Shown piece after piece: positions 52,352 through 60,969 of a stretch of 64,000 nt of DNA. The notes below the pieces were generated by a model. The model had not been told where the DNA came from. It was given only the letters and a program-made list of their open reading frames with translations, and did no database searches. The stretch is from positions 2,976,001-3,040,000 of the forward strand of contig NZ_LR594675.1 in NCBI RefSeq assembly GCF_901827205.1, given 5' to 3'. The stretch comes from Variovorax sp. PBS-H4 (GTDB lineage: Bacteria; Pseudomonadota; Gammaproteobacteria; Burkholderiales; Burkholderiaceae_C). Each line of letters opens with the position of its first letter. The first letter of the stretch is position 1. A program made the position numbers and the translations under genes.

Positions 52352-53233
52352 GTGCCCGAACACGCCATCTTCGACCCCGCCGCCGATGCCAGCGCGCATC
52401 GGCTGATCGCCCGCCTCGACGCGCTCTCCACCCATCACGACGTGCTGCATGCCGGCCGGCGCGTACGCTGGCGCCGCTTCGGCGAAGACAACGACCAACG
52501 GCCGCCGCTGGTGCTCCTGCATGGCGGCCATGGCAGCTGGATGCACTGGCTGCGCAACATCGAGCCGCTGTGCGCCGCGCGCGCCGTGTGGCTGCCCGAC
52601 ATGCCCGGGTTCAACGACTCCGACACGCCGCCGCAGCCTGGGGCCGGGCAGGCGCCGCTGGACCCGGCGCTCGATGCGCTCGTCGGCTCGCTGGCCGCGC
52701 TGATCGGTGCCGACGCGCCCATCGACCTGGCAGGCTTCTCCTTCGGCGGACTGGTTGCTTCGAAGTTCGCGCTGCGGCTTGGCCATGTGCACCGCCTTGC
52801 GCTGCTCGGCAGCGCAGGCCATGGCACCAAGCGGCGCATGGACGTGCAGATGATCAACTGGCGCGAGGCCAAGGACCGGCTCGAGGAGCGCTCCGCGCTG
52901 CTGCACAACCTGCGGGCGCTGATGCTGCACGACCCCGCTGCCATCGACGCCCTGGCCTTTGCCATCCACGATCTGTCCTGCCACGGCACGCGCTTTCGCA
53001 GCAAGGAGGTCTCGATGGCGGGGGGATTGCAGGCGGCCCTGGACGCCTTTGCCGGCCCGACGCTCCTGCTATGGGGCGAGCATGACGTGACGGCCGACTC
53101 GCGCGCATTGGTGGCGCAGCTCGTGGCTGGGCGTCCTCAGTGCGAAGGCGTCGTGATCGACGACGCCGGGCACTGGGTGCAGTACGAGCAGGCGATGGAA
53201 ATCAACGCGCTGCTGCTGCGTTTCTTTGCCTGA
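52352..53233 (+). CDS. Alpha/beta hydrolase, possible meta-cleavage product hydrolase
   Basis: A 293-residue hydrolase with VLLHGGHGSWMHW (oxyanion hole), DMPGFNDSD, the nucleophile elbow AGFSFGGLV, LLLWGEHDVT with the catalytic acid and DDAGHWVQYEQ with the histidine. Start is GTG, 21 bases after the dioxygenase gene. C-C bond hydrolases of meta-cleavage pathways have this shape, and the pairing with an extradiol dioxygenase is suggestive, but no full pathway is present. Confidence 0.8.
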   Translation: MPEHAIFDPAADASAHRLIARLDALSTHHDVLHAGRRVRWRRFGEDNDQRPPLVLLHGGHGSWMHWLRNIEPLCAARAVWLPDMPGFNDSDTPPQPGAGQAPLDPALDALVGSLAALIGADAPIDLAGFSFGGLVASKFALRLGHVHRLALLGSAGHGTKRRMDVQMINWREAKDRLEERSALLHNLRALMLHDPAAIDALAFAIHDLSCHGTRFRSKEVSMAGGLQAALDAFAGPTLLLWGEHDVTADSRALVAQLVAGRPQCEGVVIDDAGHWVQYEQAMEINALLLRFFA

Positions 53234-53236
53234 CGA

Positions 53237-54067
53237 CTAGAGCGGCAGCGACGCCCCATGGCGCTGCCAGAATCCCGCGTCGGGAAAGCTGCCCGTTGCC
53301 GCCGCCGCGTTGTCCGCCATGTGCTCGGCCCGGCTGGTGCCCGGGATGGTGCAGGTCACCGCCGGATGGCTCAGCACGAACTTCAGCAGCAGCTGCGCCC
53401 AGCTCGCGCAGCCGATCTCGGCCGCCCAGCCGGGCAGGGGCAGGGCGCGCAGCCGGCGCAGCAGCCCGCCGCCGCCGAAGGGCATGTTGGCGATCACCGC
53501 CACGCCGCGCTCGGCTGCCAGCGGCAGCAGGCGCTCCTCGGCCTGGCGCGCGTCGATCGAGTAGTTGATCTGCAGGAAGTCGAGCGGCTCGGCGCGCAGC
53601 ACCGCTTCGACCTCGGCATAGGCCGAGGCGGTGTAGTGCGTGATGCCGATGTAGCGCACGCGACCCTGCGCCTTCCAGTCGCGCAGCGTCGCCAGGTGGG
53701 TGCGCCAGTCGACCAGGTTGTGCACCTGCAGCAGGTCGATGCGCTCGGTACGCAGGCGCTGGAAGGACTGCTCCATCTGCGCGATGCCGGCCTCGCGGCC
53801 CGAGGTCCACACCTTGGTGGCGAGAAAGGCCTTGTCGCGCTGCCCGCTCGCGGCCAGCAGGGCGCCCACCACCGTCTCGGCGCGGCCGTACATCGGCGAG
53901 CTGTCGATCAGCGTGCCGCCGGCGGCGAACAGCGCGTCGAGCACGCCCGGCAGCCGCTGGTGCTCGGGGCTGCCGGGGCTGACATCGAAGCCGATCCAGG
54001 TGCCGCAGCCGATCACCGGCAGGGCTTCGCGGGTGGAGGGGATGGGGCGGGTGATCACTGTGTCCAT
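53237..54067 (-). CDS. Aldo/keto reductase
   Basis: A 276-residue TIM-barrel oxidoreductase. LIDSSPMYGRAETVVG holds the catalytic aspartate and tyrosine, FLATKVWTSGRE the lysine, and VHNLVDWRTH the histidine. The C-terminal TIPGTSRAEHMADN binds NADPH phosphate. The family is broad and the substrate unknown. It is divergent from imuA; the LexA box in the 87-base spacer could also affect it. Stop is 3 bases from the convergent hydrolase stop. Confidence 0.88.
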   Translation of the reverse strand: MDTVITRPIPSTREALPVIGCGTWIGFDVSPGSPEHQRLPGVLDALFAAGGTLIDSSPMYGRAETVVGALLAASGQRDKAFLATKVWTSGREAGIAQMEQSFQRLRTERIDLLQVHNLVDWRTHLATLRDWKAQGRVRYIGITHYTASAYAEVEAVLRAEPLDFLQINYSIDARQAEERLLPLAAERGVAVIANMPFGGGGLLRRLRALPLPGWAAEIGCASWAQLLLKFVLSHPAVTCTIPGTSRAEHMADNAAAATGSFPDAGFWQRHGASLPL

Positions 54068-54126
54068 GGCTTTTCCGCATGATCTTCCCGGACTTGCAAA
54101 AAGAAAACCCCGGGCCTGCTTGATTA

Positions 54127-54142
54127 CTGTATAAAAATACAG
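54127..54142. promoter_or_regulatory. LexA (SOS) box controlling imuA-imuB-dnaE2
   Basis: CTGTATAAAAATACAG is a CTG-N10-CAG site almost identical to the E. coli consensus, centred about 20 bases before the imuA ATG in an AT-rich promoter stretch. The lexA gene is not in the window. Confidence 0.92.
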
Positions 54143-54154
54143 TTATCAATCATC

Positions 54155-55021
54155 ATGGGCCTGCCTTCCTTCGACTCCTTCTCCACAGCCGCGCGCCACA
54201 AGGTCTGGCGCGGGGACACGCTGGGCCTGGCAGATGGGCAGGTCATCGGCACCGGCCATGCGGCCCTTGACGCGGAGTTGCCCGGCGGCGGCTGGCCGGT
54301 GGGCGCGATGACCGAGCTGCTGCAGTCCGCGCCCGAGGCGCATGCCTGGCAGCTGCTGTTGCCCGCGCTGGCGCAGGCGGTGCAGGGCGGGGCAGGGCCG
54401 GTCGTGCTGGTCGGCGCGCCGCAGGAGCCCTTCGGCCCCGCGCTGGCGGCCCAAGGCCTGCCGGTCGAGGCGCTGCTGTGGGTGCGCAGCGAAGCACCGC
54501 CTGCCGCCGGGCCGCCCCAAGGCAGGCGCGGCCCCCTCGGGGGGCAGCGAGGACACGCAGTGCCGAGCGTGGGGGCACATGTGGCCCGGCTGTGGGCCTG
54601 CGAGCAGGCGCTGCGCTGCGCCGAGGTGGCCGCCGTGCTGGCCTGGCTGCCGCAGGCGCGCGTGGGCGAACTGCGGCGGCTGCAGCTCGCGGCGGCGCAG
54701 CACGATCGCCTGCTGTTCGTGTTCCGCCCCGACGCCGCGGCGGCCCACTCGGCCTCGCCGGCGCGGCTGCGCCTGCGGCTTGCCACCTGCACCACGGACA
54801 GCACGCAGGTCGACGTCCACATCCTCAAGCGCCGCGGCCCGCCGCTCGCCGCGCCCCTGCAACTGCCGGCGCGCAACCAGCGCATGACGGCGCTGCTCGC
54901 GGCCGGCCAGCTCCGGCGCAAGCTGCGCCAGCAACAGGAGGGCAGGCTGCCACCCAAGGCCGAGGGCGCCGAGGGCGCGACAGTGGTCCGTCTCGATCTC
55001 CATCCGGAACTTGTCCACTGA
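54155..55021 (+). CDS. imuA: SOS mutagenesis protein ImuA
   Basis: RecA-like accessory protein of the error-prone mutasome, 288 residues. GHAALDAELPGGGWPVGAMTELL is the opening of the ImuA/SulA-like domain, and VLAWLPQARVGELRRLQLAA and FVFRPDAAAAHSASPARLRL are typical of proteobacterial ImuA. Residues about 117-141 (PPQGRRGPLGGQRGHAVPS) do not belong to the family; they are encoded by a palindromic repeat inserted in frame between SEAP and ARLWACEQ. The flanks align without loss. The insertion sits in a surface-loop position if the RecA fold holds. Confidence 0.9.
   Translation: MGLPSFDSFSTAARHKVWRGDTLGLADGQVIGTGHAALDAELPGGGWPVGAMTELLQSAPEAHAWQLLLPALAQAVQGGAGPVVLVGAPQEPFGPALAAQGLPVEALLWVRSEAPPAAGPPQGRRGPLGGQRGHAVPSVGAHVARLWACEQALRCAEVAAVLAWLPQARVGELRRLQLAAAQHDRLLFVFRPDAAAAHSASPARLRLRLATCTTDSTQVDVHILKRRGPPLAAPLQLPARNQRMTALLAAGQLRRKLRQQQEGRLPPKAEGAEGATVVRLDLHPELVH
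54505..54576 (+). repeat. Dispersed palindromic repeat, copy C, inside imuA
   Basis: The reverse complement begins GCCCCCACGCTCGGCACTGC and contains GCTGCCCCCCGAGGGGGC, the same order of blocks as the copies at 47640 and 47724, with more differences. It keeps the imuA frame open. Opposite orientation to copies A and B relative to the window. Confidence 0.75.
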
Positions 55022-55036
55022 ATCACTGAAGTAGCC

Positions 55037-56353
55037 ATGCACTGGATCGCATTGCGCTGGCCGCCTGAGGCCGCGGCTGCCAAGGAGGTGCCGCTGCCAT
55101 CGCCCGAGGCGCTCGGGTGGTGGGCCCTGCAGTTCACGCCGCGCGTCGCCTGGATCGACGGCGAGGCCCTGCTGCTCGAAGTCTCGGCCTGCGAGCGGCT
55201 CTGGGGCGGGCGCCTGGCGCTGATGCGCGAGATCGCACGGCTCAACCCGGTGCCGGATGTCCCCGTGCAGCGTGCACAGGGCGCCACCAGCCTGGTCGCG
55301 CTGGCGCGGCTGCGCATGTTCGCGCGCGGCGAGCAGCCGCCGCAGGAGCTGCCCTCCGGCCTGCCGCTCGAGACCCTGAGCGCGGCCCGCGAACATCTCG
55401 CGGTTTTGTCGCATCTCGGTTGTCGCAGCTGGGGCGATGTCGAGAAGCTGCCACGCGGCGGCCTTGTGCGCCGCTTCGGCAAGGCCTTGCGCGCGGCGCT
55501 GGATGTGGCCTACGGCCTCGCGCCCGACAGCCATGACTGGCTGCAACTGCCCGACGTGTTCGAGCAAAAGCTGGAGCTGCCCGCCCTGGCCGAAGGCGCG
55601 CCCCAGCTCATGTGGTCGGCCAACCGCCTGCTGGCGGCGCTGCAGATCTGGCTGCGCGCGCGCCAGCGCGGCGTGCTGGCGCTGGAGCTGCAGTGGACGC
55701 TCGACCTGAAGCGGCTCGACGGCGTCGCGCTGCCGCCGCACCAGCAGGTCACGGTTCGCACGGCCGAGCCCACGCAGGACATGGCGCACCTGCGGCGCCT
55801 CCTGTCCGAGCGGCTCGCGCTCACGGCCCTGGCCGCGCCTGCAAGCTGGCTGCGCCTGCGCTCGATCGAGACCGCGCCCTGGGCCGGCGCCAGCACCAGC
55901 TTCCTGCCGGAAGACAACCGCAAGGGCGACAAGCTGCACGAACTGGTCGAGCGCCTCAGTGCGCGGCTCGGGCCGCAGCAGGTGCTGCGCGCAGTCGCGC
56001 GGGCCGACCACCGGCCCGAATGCCGGCAGGCATGGCAGCCTGCATTGCACAAGCTCCCGGCCGAGGCGGGCCCTCCCGAGGCAGCCGACGCCATCTACCC
56101 ACCCTGGCTCTTGCGAGAGCCCTTGCTCCTGGACATGGATGGCGAGCGCCCGTGCTACCAGGGGCCGTTGCGCAAGCTGATCGGGCCGCAGCGGGTGGAA
56201 ACCGGCTGGTGGGGCGAAGGCCAGCCCGCGGTCCGCGACTACTACATCGCGCAAAGCCCGGGCGCCGGCCTGGTGTGGATCTACCGCGAGCGGCCCTCGT
56301 CCTGCTTCACTTCCGACACGCCGCGCTGGTACCTGCAAGGCCTGTATGCCTGA
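55037..56353 (+). CDS. imuB: Y-family polymerase-like protein ImuB
   Basis: A 438-residue Y-family homologue that bridges DnaE2 and the sliding clamp. It starts WIALRWPPEA and shows the palm and little-finger regions (PRVAWIDGEALLLEVSACERLWGG; LRLRSIETAPWAGAST), but lacks the acidic catalytic residues of active Y-family polymerases, as known for ImuB. The late segment KLIGPQRVETGWWGEGQPAVRDYYIA is the classical ImuB C-terminus. It starts 15 bases after imuA and overlaps dnaE2 by 8 bases. Confidence 0.93.
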   Translation: MHWIALRWPPEAAAAKEVPLPSPEALGWWALQFTPRVAWIDGEALLLEVSACERLWGGRLALMREIARLNPVPDVPVQRAQGATSLVALARLRMFARGEQPPQELPSGLPLETLSAAREHLAVLSHLGCRSWGDVEKLPRGGLVRRFGKALRAALDVAYGLAPDSHDWLQLPDVFEQKLELPALAEGAPQLMWSANRLLAALQIWLRARQRGVLALELQWTLDLKRLDGVALPPHQQVTVRTAEPTQDMAHLRRLLSERLALTALAAPASWLRLRSIETAPWAGASTSFLPEDNRKGDKLHELVERLSARLGPQQVLRAVARADHRPECRQAWQPALHKLPAEAGPPEAADAIYPPWLLREPLLLDMDGERPCYQGPLRKLIGPQRVETGWWGEGQPAVRDYYIAQSPGAGLVWIYRERPSSCFTSDTPRWYLQGLYA

Positions 56354-59300
56354 ACTCAGCGACAAGCAGATCCAGAAACGCACGCGTGCCTCGGCCACGG
56401 TGCATGCCTTGCCGCCGCGGCTGCCCCAGCCGGATGCCGGTCCGCCGATGCCGCGGGGCCTGCCGTCCTATGCCGAGCTGCACTGCCTCACGAACTTCAG
56501 CTTCCAGCGCGGGGCCTCGCATCCCGAGGAGCTCGTGCAGCGCGCCTACGAGCTCGGCTACGAGGCGCTCGCGATCACCGACGAATGCTCGGTGGCCGGC
56601 GTGGTGCGGGCGTTCGAAGGGCTGCGGGAACTGCTCGAGACGCTCGATCCGTCGCAACGACATCCGTTCCGGCTGCTGTTCGGCAGCGAGTTCCGTTTCG
56701 AGCGCTTCAAGCTGGTGGCGATCGCGCACGATCTCGAAGGCTGGGGCAACCTCTGCGAGTTCATCACCGCCGCTCGCATCACGGCGCCCAAGGGCACCTA
56801 CGAGGTGAGCTGGGAAGGCAGCGACCTCGCCTCGCTGCGCCATTGCGAGATCCTCTTCGTGCCCCTGCGCACGCCCGGCGCCGCGCCCGACGCCGAAGCA
56901 CTCCGCGCCGACGTGGCCGAGGCCGCGCGCCTCTTCGAGGGCCATCTCTGGATCGCGGCCGAGCTGCCCAACGAGCTCGACGACGACCTCTGGCTCATCA
57001 CGCTGCTGCAGGCGGGCGCGCAGGCCGGCGTGCCGCTGGTGGCGGCCGGCGACGTGCACATGCACGTGCGCTCGCGCAAGCCGCTGCAGGACGTGATCAC
57101 GGCCGTGCGCGAGGGCAGGGCGGTCGCCGGATGCGGCTTTGCGCTGCAGTCCAATGCCGAGCGGCACCTGCGTTCGCGGCTGCGCCTGTCGAACCTCTAC
57201 CCGGCCGAACTGCTGGCCAACACCCTCGAGGTCGCGCGGCGCTGCACCTTCGACCTGAACGTGATCCGCGAGCACTACAAGTACCCGCTCGAGAACGTGG
57301 CCAACGGCGAGACACCGGTCCAGACGCTGGTGCGCAAGACCTGGGAGGGCGCGCGCGAGAAGTATCCCCAGGGCGTTCCCGACAAGGTGCAGGCCCAGAT
57401 CCGGCACGAGCTCGACCTGATCGCCGAGATGCACTACGAGATGTTCTTCCTCACGGTGGAAGACATCGTGCGCTTCGCGCGCTCCAGGAACATCCTGTGC
57501 CAGGGCCGCGGCTCCTCGGCCAATTCGGCGGTCTGCTTCTGCCTCGGCATCACCGCCATCGATCCTGAAACCGGCAACCTGCTGTTCGAGCGCTTCCTGA
57601 GCCGCGAGCGCCGCGAGCCGCCCGACATCGACGTCGATTTCGAGCACCAGCGGCGCGAGGAGGTGATCCAGTACATCTACGAGAAGTACGGCCGCGAGCG
57701 GGCCGCGATCGCCGCGGTGGTGATCTGCTACCGCTCGCGCAGCGCGGTGCGCGACGTGGGCAAGGCGCTGGGCATCGATGCGCGCCTGGTCGACGAGTTC
57801 GCCAAGGACCATTACTGGTTCGACGGCGTGGTGCTCGACCAGCGGCTGGAAGAGGCGATGCAGCGCTCGGGCGTGCAGGAAGACATGCCCCGGCTGCTGC
57901 AGTGGATCGAGCTCACGCAGCAGCTGCGCGGGTTCCCGCGCCACCTGAGCCAGCACGTGGGCGGCTTCGTGCTCACCCAAAGCAAGCTCACGCGCCTGGT
58001 ACCGGTCGAGAACGCGTCCATGAAGGACCGCTCCGTGATCCAGTGGGAAAAGGACGACCTCGAGGCCATGGGCATGCTCAAGGTCGACGTGCTGGCCCTG
58101 GGCATGCTGAGCGCCATCCGGCGTGCGCTGGCTCTGGTCAACAGTTGGCGCGGCACGGCGCTGCAGATGCACCAGATACCGAACGACGACGAAGCCGTCT
58201 TCGACATGATCTGCGATGCCGACACCGTCGGCGTGTTCCAGATCGAGAGCCGGGCGCAGATGTCGATGCTGCCGCGCCTCAAGCCGCGCTGCTACTACGA
58301 CCTGGTGATCGAGGTGGCCATCGTCCGGCCGGGGCCGATCCAGGGCGGCATGGTGCACCCGTACCTGAAGAACCGCGAGAAGCTCCACAAGGACGGCGAG
58401 ATCGTCTACCGCTACCCCGACCTTATCCCGGCGCTCGGCCGCACCCTGGGCGTGCCGATCTTCCAGGAGCAGGTGATGCAGATCGCGATGATCGCGGCGA
58501 AGTTCACCCCCGACCAGGCCGATCGGCTGCGCCGCTCGATGGCGGCCTGGAAGCGCAAGGGCGGTGTCGAGAAGTTCCACGAGCCCCTGGTCGACGGCAT
58601 GATCGGCAACGGCTACGACCGCGAATTTGCCGAAGCCATCTTCAAGCAGGTGCAGGGCTTCGGCGAATACGGCTTCCCCGAAAGCCATGCTGCCAGCTTC
58701 GCGCTGCTGGTGATCGTGAGCAGCTGGCTCAAGTTGCACGAGCCCGCCTGCTTCCTGGCGGCCATGCTCGATTCGCAGCCCATGGGCTTCTATTCGCCCT
58801 CTCAGCTGGTGCAGGATGCCAGACGGCATGGCGTCGAGGTGCGCGCGGTCGACGTGACCGCGAGTGAGCTCGACTGCACCCTCGAAGCCCCGGTTCTTGC
58901 TCCTTCCTCCTCCGACGGAAGGCTGGGATGGGGGCAACAGCCTCCGCAAGCCATCCCACCCCATTTCGCCACCCGCCTCGGCCGCCCTCGCCAACCCGCC
59001 GTGCGCCTCGGCCTGCGCCGCATCACGAGCCTCAGCGAAGCCGGCGCCAAGCGCGTCGTCGAAGCCCGCGCCCAGGCGCCCTTCACCAGTACCGAAGACC
59101 TGGCCCTGCGCGCCGAGCTCGACGCCAAGGACATGGCCGCGCTCGCCGCGGCCGATGCATTGCTCGCACTCTCGGGCCACCGGCGCCAGCAGGTCTGGGA
59201 CGCCACCGCGCAGCGGCGCGCGCCGGCGCTGCTCAAGGGCGTGCCCATCCATGAGCGCGCGCTGCAGCTGCCGCTGGCACCCGAGGGCGAGGAGATCGTC

Positions 59301-59717
59301 GGCGACTACGCCTCGCTGGGCTTCACGCTGCGCCGCCATCCGCTGGCGCTGCTGCGCCCGCGGCTCGCGCGCATGAAGCTCAGCAGCGCCGAGCAGCTGC
59401 GCGACCTGCCCAGCGGCCGGACCGTGCGCGCCTGCGGCATGGTCATGGGCCGCCAGCGCCCGCAGACCGCCAACGACACCATCTTCGTCACGCTCGAGGA
59501 CGAGACCGGCAACGTCAACGTGATCGTCTGGAAGCACGTCGTCGAGGCCTGGCGCGAACAGGTGCTGAAGTCGCAACTGCTCGCCGTGCAGGGCACCTGG
59601 CAGCGCGACGTGGACAGCGGCGGCGAGGTGCGGCACCTGGTGGCGACCGGCTTCCGGGACCTGACGCCGCTGCTGGGACGGCTCGGGAAGAGCAGCAAGA
59701 GCCGGGACTTCCATTAG
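56346..59717 (+). CDS. dnaE2: Error-prone DNA polymerase DnaE2
   Basis: A 1123-residue C-family polymerase for damage-induced mutagenesis. N-terminal PHP domain (YAELHCLTNFSFQRGASHPEEL), polymerase palm with PDIDVDFEHQRREEVI and IVRPGPIQGGMVHPYL, and a C-terminal OB-fold (NDTIFVTLEDETGNVNVIVW). Residues about 850-878 (SSSDGRLGWGQQPPQAIPPH) are not family sequence; they come from a repeat-like insertion that keeps the frame, placed between the fingers region and the helix-hairpin-helix part. Overlap with imuB and a shared LexA box make it SOS-induced. Confidence 0.95.
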   Translation: MPELSDKQIQKRTRASATVHALPPRLPQPDAGPPMPRGLPSYAELHCLTNFSFQRGASHPEELVQRAYELGYEALAITDECSVAGVVRAFEGLRELLETLDPSQRHPFRLLFGSEFRFERFKLVAIAHDLEGWGNLCEFITAARITAPKGTYEVSWEGSDLASLRHCEILFVPLRTPGAAPDAEALRADVAEAARLFEGHLWIAAELPNELDDDLWLITLLQAGAQAGVPLVAAGDVHMHVRSRKPLQDVITAVREGRAVAGCGFALQSNAERHLRSRLRLSNLYPAELLANTLEVARRCTFDLNVIREHYKYPLENVANGETPVQTLVRKTWEGAREKYPQGVPDKVQAQIRHELDLIAEMHYEMFFLTVEDIVRFARSRNILCQGRGSSANSAVCFCLGITAIDPETGNLLFERFLSRERREPPDIDVDFEHQRREEVIQYIYEKYGRERAAIAAVVICYRSRSAVRDVGKALGIDARLVDEFAKDHYWFDGVVLDQRLEEAMQRSGVQEDMPRLLQWIELTQQLRGFPRHLSQHVGGFVLTQSKLTRLVPVENASMKDRSVIQWEKDDLEAMGMLKVDVLALGMLSAIRRALALVNSWRGTALQMHQIPNDDEAVFDMICDADTVGVFQIESRAQMSMLPRLKPRCYYDLVIEVAIVRPGPIQGGMVHPYLKNREKLHKDGEIVYRYPDLIPALGRTLGVPIFQEQVMQIAMIAAKFTPDQADRLRRSMAAWKRKGGVEKFHEPLVDGMIGNGYDREFAEAIFKQVQGFGEYGFPESHAASFALLVIVSSWLKLHEPACFLAAMLDSQPMGFYSPSQLVQDARRHGVEVRAVDVTASELDCTLEAPVLAPSSSDGRLGWGQQPPQAIPPHFATRLGRPRQPAVRLGLRRITSLSEAGAKRVVEARAQAPFTSTEDLALRAELDAKDMAALAAADALLALSGHRRQQVWDATAQRRAPALLKGVPIHERALQLPLAPEGEEIVGDYASLGFTLRRHPLALLRPRLARMKLSSAEQLRDLPSGRTVRACGMVMGRQRPQTANDTIFVTLEDETGNVNVIVWKHVVEAWREQVLKSQLLAVQGTWQRDVDSGGEVRHLVATGFRDLTPLLGRLGKSSKSRDFH
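58902..58958. repeat. Hairpin-rich insert inside dnaE2
   Basis: Two stem-loops in series: CCTTCC/GGAAGG (58902-58922) and TGGGATGG/CCATCCCA (58924-58958). The encoded residues do not fit DnaE2 and are flanked by normal polymerase sequence. It is a different element from the imuA repeat. Only one copy is in the window; wider recurrence is from memory and unproven. Confidence 0.6.
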
Positions 59718-59747
59718 CGCCTTTCGTGTCGCACCATCGCATCTTCC

Positions 59748-59776
59748 CGGTGCAAACCCCAAGCCTGTTTGCACCG
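59748..59776. promoter_or_regulatory. 10-bp inverted repeat between dnaE2 and the Rieske oxygenase gene
   Basis: CGGTGCAAAC and GTTTGCACCG are exact inverse copies around 9 bases. It is followed by AT-rich DNA suited to a promoter for the oxygenase gene 112 bases on. No T-run follows, so an operator, perhaps for the TetR protein at the window end, is more likely than a terminator. Confidence 0.5.
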
Positions 59777-59887
59777 AAATTAAGTATTCTCTCCATTAAA
59801 TTGAAGAATCTGCTTACTTAACCGCTGGCACGCTTTCTGCAACGCTCCCCGCCATCCGAAACCGCCGGCCCCACGAGAAAACCCGCC

Positions 59888-60907
59888 ATGACCCCGTTTG
59901 CCTACAACGCCTGGTATCCACTCGCCTGGTCGCGCGACATCGGACGCGAGATCGTCGCGCGCCGCGTTCTGGAGGAGGACCTTGCGGTCTATCGCACGGA
60001 GGCGGGCGTCGTCGCGGCGCTCGAGGACGCATGCCCGCACCGGCTGGCGCCCCTCACCATCGGCTGGCTGCAGGGCGACGCCATCCAGTGCGCCTACCAC
60101 GGCCTCACCTTCGACTGCAGCGGCCGCTGCGTGCATGCGCCCGGCATGCCGCGCGTGCCCGAGAGCTTCCGCGTGCGCAGCTATCCCACGGCCGAAAGCA
60201 TGGGAATGGTCTGGGTGTGGATGGGCGATGCCGAGAAGGCCGACCGCAGCCAGGTGTTCCACCTTCCGCAGTACGACGACCCGGCCTACAGCGTGGTCGA
60301 GGGCGATGCGCTGCTCGTGCAGGCCAACTACCTGAGCCTGGCTGACAACCTCTGCGACCCCACGCACGTCGTCTACGTGCACCAGACGACGCTGGCGAGC
60401 GCCGGCCGCGAGGAGACGCGCGTGCAGCACGAGCGCCAGGGCAACAAGGTCGTGACCTGGCGATGGGTGCTGGACGGCCCGCTGATCCCGATCTTCGAAG
60501 GCCTCAAGGACTTCGGGGGCAATGTCGACCGCTGGCACTACTACCACTACCACGCCCCCAGCATTGCCGTGATCGACTTCGGCTCCGCCCGCACCGGCAC
60601 CGGCGCGCCAGAGGGGAACCGCGACGACTGCATCCAGATGTACGCCTGCCACTTCATCACGCCCATCGACCAGCGCAGCTGCGTGCAGCACTGGCTGTGC
60701 CTGAAGAACTCGCCGGCCGACCCCGTCGTCGACGAACGCCTGCGCAGCAACCTGCGCATGGCCTTCAATGAGGACAAGCGCGTGCTGGAAGCCATCCAGC
60801 GCAACGAGGACAAGCCGCGCCAGTGGCACCGCATCAACCTCGCGCTTGACGGCTCCTCCATCAAGATGCGCCGCATCGTCGAGGAGCTGGCATCTGGCAA
60901 CGGTTGA
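59888..60907 (+). CDS. Rieske oxygenase, VanA-like (aromatic O-demethylase type)
   Basis: A 339-residue Rieske non-heme iron oxygenase subunit. The Rieske cluster ligands are in CPHRLAPLTIGWLQGDAIQC followed by AYHG, and the mononuclear iron site is in ADNLCDPTHVVYVH. The short single-component form resembles VanA (vanillate demethylase). A VanB-type reductase is not adjacent, so electrons must come from elsewhere. It heads a same-strand set with a binding protein and a TIM-barrel protein. Substrate unknown; a methoxylated aromatic acid is plausible. Confidence 0.88.
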   Translation: MTPFAYNAWYPLAWSRDIGREIVARRVLEEDLAVYRTEAGVVAALEDACPHRLAPLTIGWLQGDAIQCAYHGLTFDCSGRCVHAPGMPRVPESFRVRSYPTAESMGMVWVWMGDAEKADRSQVFHLPQYDDPAYSVVEGDALLVQANYLSLADNLCDPTHVVYVHQTTLASAGREETRVQHERQGNKVVTWRWVLDGPLIPIFEGLKDFGGNVDRWHYYHYHAPSIAVIDFGSARTGTGAPEGNRDDCIQMYACHFITPIDQRSCVQHWLCLKNSPADPVVDERLRSNLRMAFNEDKRVLEAIQRNEDKPRQWHRINLALDGSSIKMRRIVEELASGNG

Positions 60908-60969
60908 ACCGCTCATCTTCCCGCACTTCATTTCCGCCTCCCGCCACGCCTGCCAGAAAGGACTTCACC

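Noticed and set aside
56307..59774. A 1155-codon open frame antisense to dnaE2
   Set aside because: It mirrors the codon bias of a GC-rich gene on the other strand, shows no recognisable domain, and dnaE2 is fully supported. Other long antisense frames (for example opposite opgD, mmsA and the regulator array) were dismissed for the same reason.
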